NCBI RefSeq assembly: GCF_000236565.1
Contig: NZ_AHAM01000133.1
Coordinates: 1 to 51,727, forward strand
DNA length: 51,727 bases
From: Mesorhizobium alhagi CCNWXJ12-2
GTDB lineage: Bacteria > Pseudomonadota > Alphaproteobacteria > Rhizobiales > Rhizobiaceae
Direction: 5' to 3'
The position numbers and the translations under genes are program-made. Positions 50,654 through 51,727 of this stretch are shown here, piece by piece. The notes under the pieces were generated by a model. That model worked only from the letters and a program-made list of their open reading frames with translations. It did not search any database and was not told the DNA's origin. Position 1 is the stretch's first letter, and every line of letters starts with the position of its first letter.

Positions 50654-51220
50654 TCACACTTCCCCGGCCGAGCGCGTGAGCAGCTTCAGCCGTTTCTTCG
50701 CTTCATGGATGTGCCAGGAAACCGTCGCCTCCGCGCAGGCCATAGCGTCGGCCGCCGCGGCGTGGCTGAGCCCTTCGCCATAGACGAGCAGCACCGCGTC
50801 GCGCTGCTTGTCAGGCAGTTCGCGCACCGCCGCCCAGAGCCGCTCGGCCTGACCGTCGGGCTCCGGGACCGCTTCGCCGCCAATCAGCATATGGACGCCG
50901 AAGGCCTGCACCTTCACCGCCTCGCGAGCGCTCTTGCGCATCATGTCGCGGCCGGCGTTCAGCGTCAGGGCATAGAGCCATGTCGTGAACGCGGCCCCGC
51001 CGCGATAGGAGCGGATCGTCCGGCCGAGCCGCGCGCAGACTTCCTGCGCGATGTCCTCGGCGTCGGCCTTTCGGCCACACCAGCGGTAGGCGACGCGATA
51101 GACAAAATCATAGTGCCGTTCGACCAATTGGCCGAAAGCCGCCTTGTCGCCGTCCCCTGCCCGCCCGATCAGTTCCTGGTCGGAGGCTTCTTCGCTTTGT
51201 TCCAGCATCATCGCCATCAT
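50654..51220 (-). CDS. ECF-type RNA polymerase sigma factor
   Basis: A ~188-residue sigma factor. Region 2 is visible as HYDFVYRVAYRWCGRKADAE followed by DIAQEVCARLGR and TTWLYALTLNAGRDMMRK. Region 4 is LPDKQRDAVLLVYGEGLSHA and AAADAMACAEATVSWHIHEA. No regions 1 or 3 are present, as in the extracytoplasmic-function class. The start is uncertain: ATGs lie at 51220, 51217, 51211 and 51208, and the frame runs to 51463 through a repeat element. Its stop overlaps the vWA gene, indicating coupled expression and a likely regulatory pair. Confidence 0.86.
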   Translation of the reverse strand: MMAMMLEQSEEASDQELIGRAGDGDKAAFGQLVERHYDFVYRVAYRWCGRKADAEDIAQEVCARLGRTIRSYRGGAAFTTWLYALTLNAGRDMMRKSAREAVKVQAFGVHMLIGGEAVPEPDGQAERLWAAVRELPDKQRDAVLLVYGEGLSHAAAADAMACAEATVSWHIHEAKKRLKLLTRSAGEV

Positions 51221-51309
51221 CGCATGGTGGACGAAACGATTGCGGCGTTCCTTGGGGTGGTGGGAAGAATTATTTTGGAAGGGGATCGGGAGGGTCGCTG
51301 CGGCTTCTC

Positions 51310-51519
51310 CCTTCTCCCCTTGTGGGAGAAGGTGGCCGACCCTGAGCTTGTCGAAGGGAGGTCGGATGAGGGGTGTTGGACGGAGTGCCCATTCTGGTGA
51401 TCTCGAGCCTCCCGGTCGATACCGTTGAAGCTCCATTTTCCCCTGCCTCATTCCTTCCAACACCCCTCATCCGTCTTGGCGCTTCGCACCATTCCACCTT
51501 CTCCCACAAGGGGAGAAGG
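51310..51519. repeat. Complex palindromic intergenic element (26-bp and 17-bp inverted repeats)
   Basis: Two nested pairs of inverted repeats. 51310-51335 pairs perfectly with 51494-51519 (26 bp), and 51364-51380 with 51456-51472 (17 bp). The left half also holds CCCTGAGCTTGTCGAAGGG (51340-51358), a self-complementary unit frequent in GC-rich proteobacterial genomes. The arrangement looks like a mosaic repetitive element. It lies upstream of the ECF sigma gene and could affect its transcription. Confidence 0.88.
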
Positions 51520-51727
51520 TGGAGGCGCGCTTCATCATCGCCACGCCCGGTTTTCACCGTCTGGCCATTGTCGAAGAACACTCCTCATTCGCGAGGAGTA
51601 GTCGGGAAGCGGGGCGCTTGGCCTTGCCTTCCTAACTTTATTTACGTGGCGCAGCTTCCGCGCCCCGCCGGTGTCTGTCGCCCGGTCGACCGGTCACGCG
51701 CCCCGCTCCATGTACATTCCATGGACA
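51520..51727. other. Right-edge region without a recognised gene
   Basis: No coding frame I can support starts or ends here. One small perfect hairpin, ACTCCTC-ATTCGC-GAGGAGT (51580-51599), is visible; it lacks a T-tract. The stretch TCCTAACTTTATTTACGT near 51630-51647 is AT-rich and could be a promoter for a gene beyond the edge. Confidence 0.45.

Noticed and set aside
48237-50783. Open frame of ~850 codons on the + strand opposite the vWA gene
   Set aside because: Mirror of the real minus-strand gene; composition is rich in Arg, Gly and His, without motifs.

Overview
This is a high-GC chromosomal segment from an alphaproteobacterium of the order Hyphomicrobiales (Rhizobiales), most like Mesorhizobium/Phyllobacteriaceae. 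The evidence is an acpXL-type very-long-chain fatty acid (VLCFA) lipid A cluster, a divergent putA/putR pair, a rhizobial betaine-homocysteine methyltransferase, and two GC-rich intergenic palindromes of the kind scattered through Mesorhizobium genomes. Genes are tightly packed on both strands. I see no tRNA, rRNA, CRISPR array, phage, plasmid or transposase gene.

Layout. 0-1.1 kb: 5' part of putA and its Lrp-type regulator putR. 1.1-2.7 kb: lipoprotein di-heme cytochrome c peroxidase with a FixH-like protein. 2.9-7.4 kb: sugar-acid and aldehyde metabolism (KDG kinase, aldose 1-epimerase, succinate-semialdehyde dehydrogenase) and an AEC transporter. 7.5-13.2 kb: a secreted histidine phosphatase, then the VLCFA cluster acpXL-fabF2XL-fabF1XL-adh2XL-lpxXL, with no fabZXL in its expected place and a 43-bp perfect inverted repeat inside. 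13.5-18.0 kb: a cytoplasmic-type three-subunit molybdopterin oxidoreductase, probably the sulfite dehydrogenase SoeABC. 18.1-25.2 kb: an L,D-transpeptidase, an M20 peptidase and a complete dipeptide/oligopeptide ABC importer with fused ATPases. 25.2-30.4 kb: TerB-like protein, TauE/SafE-type exporter, AraC regulator with a VOC protein, a cupin, cobyric acid synthase, and a cupin of the DMSP-lyase family. 30.5-36.5 kb: valine-catabolic genes (isobutyryl-CoA dehydrogenase, 3-hydroxyisobutyrate dehydrogenase), a Coa1-like protein, an AhpD-like protein, a class III aminotransferase and a DUF72 protein.

36.5-47.8 kb is the most interesting part: an island for methylated onium compounds. It holds an N-methyl amino acid oxidase, a non-pyrrolysine MttB-family methyltransferase, a RidA-like protein, a dimethylglycine/sarcosine dehydrogenase-like flavoprotein with a folate (GcvT) domain, a DddP-type DMSP lyase with every metal and catalytic residue in place, a PhnD-like binding protein, a fatty acid desaturase, an XRE regulator and betaine-homocysteine methyltransferase. 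With the DMSP-lyase-like cupin at 30 kb, the window encodes two unrelated candidate DMSP lyases. The island looks built to strip methyl groups from betaines and/or sulfoniopropionates and pass them to folate or homocysteine.

47.9-51.7 kb: an unrecognised protein, a membrane-anchored von Willebrand factor A protein whose N-terminus could act as an anti-sigma factor, the overlapping ECF sigma factor gene, and a complex palindromic repeat near the right edge.
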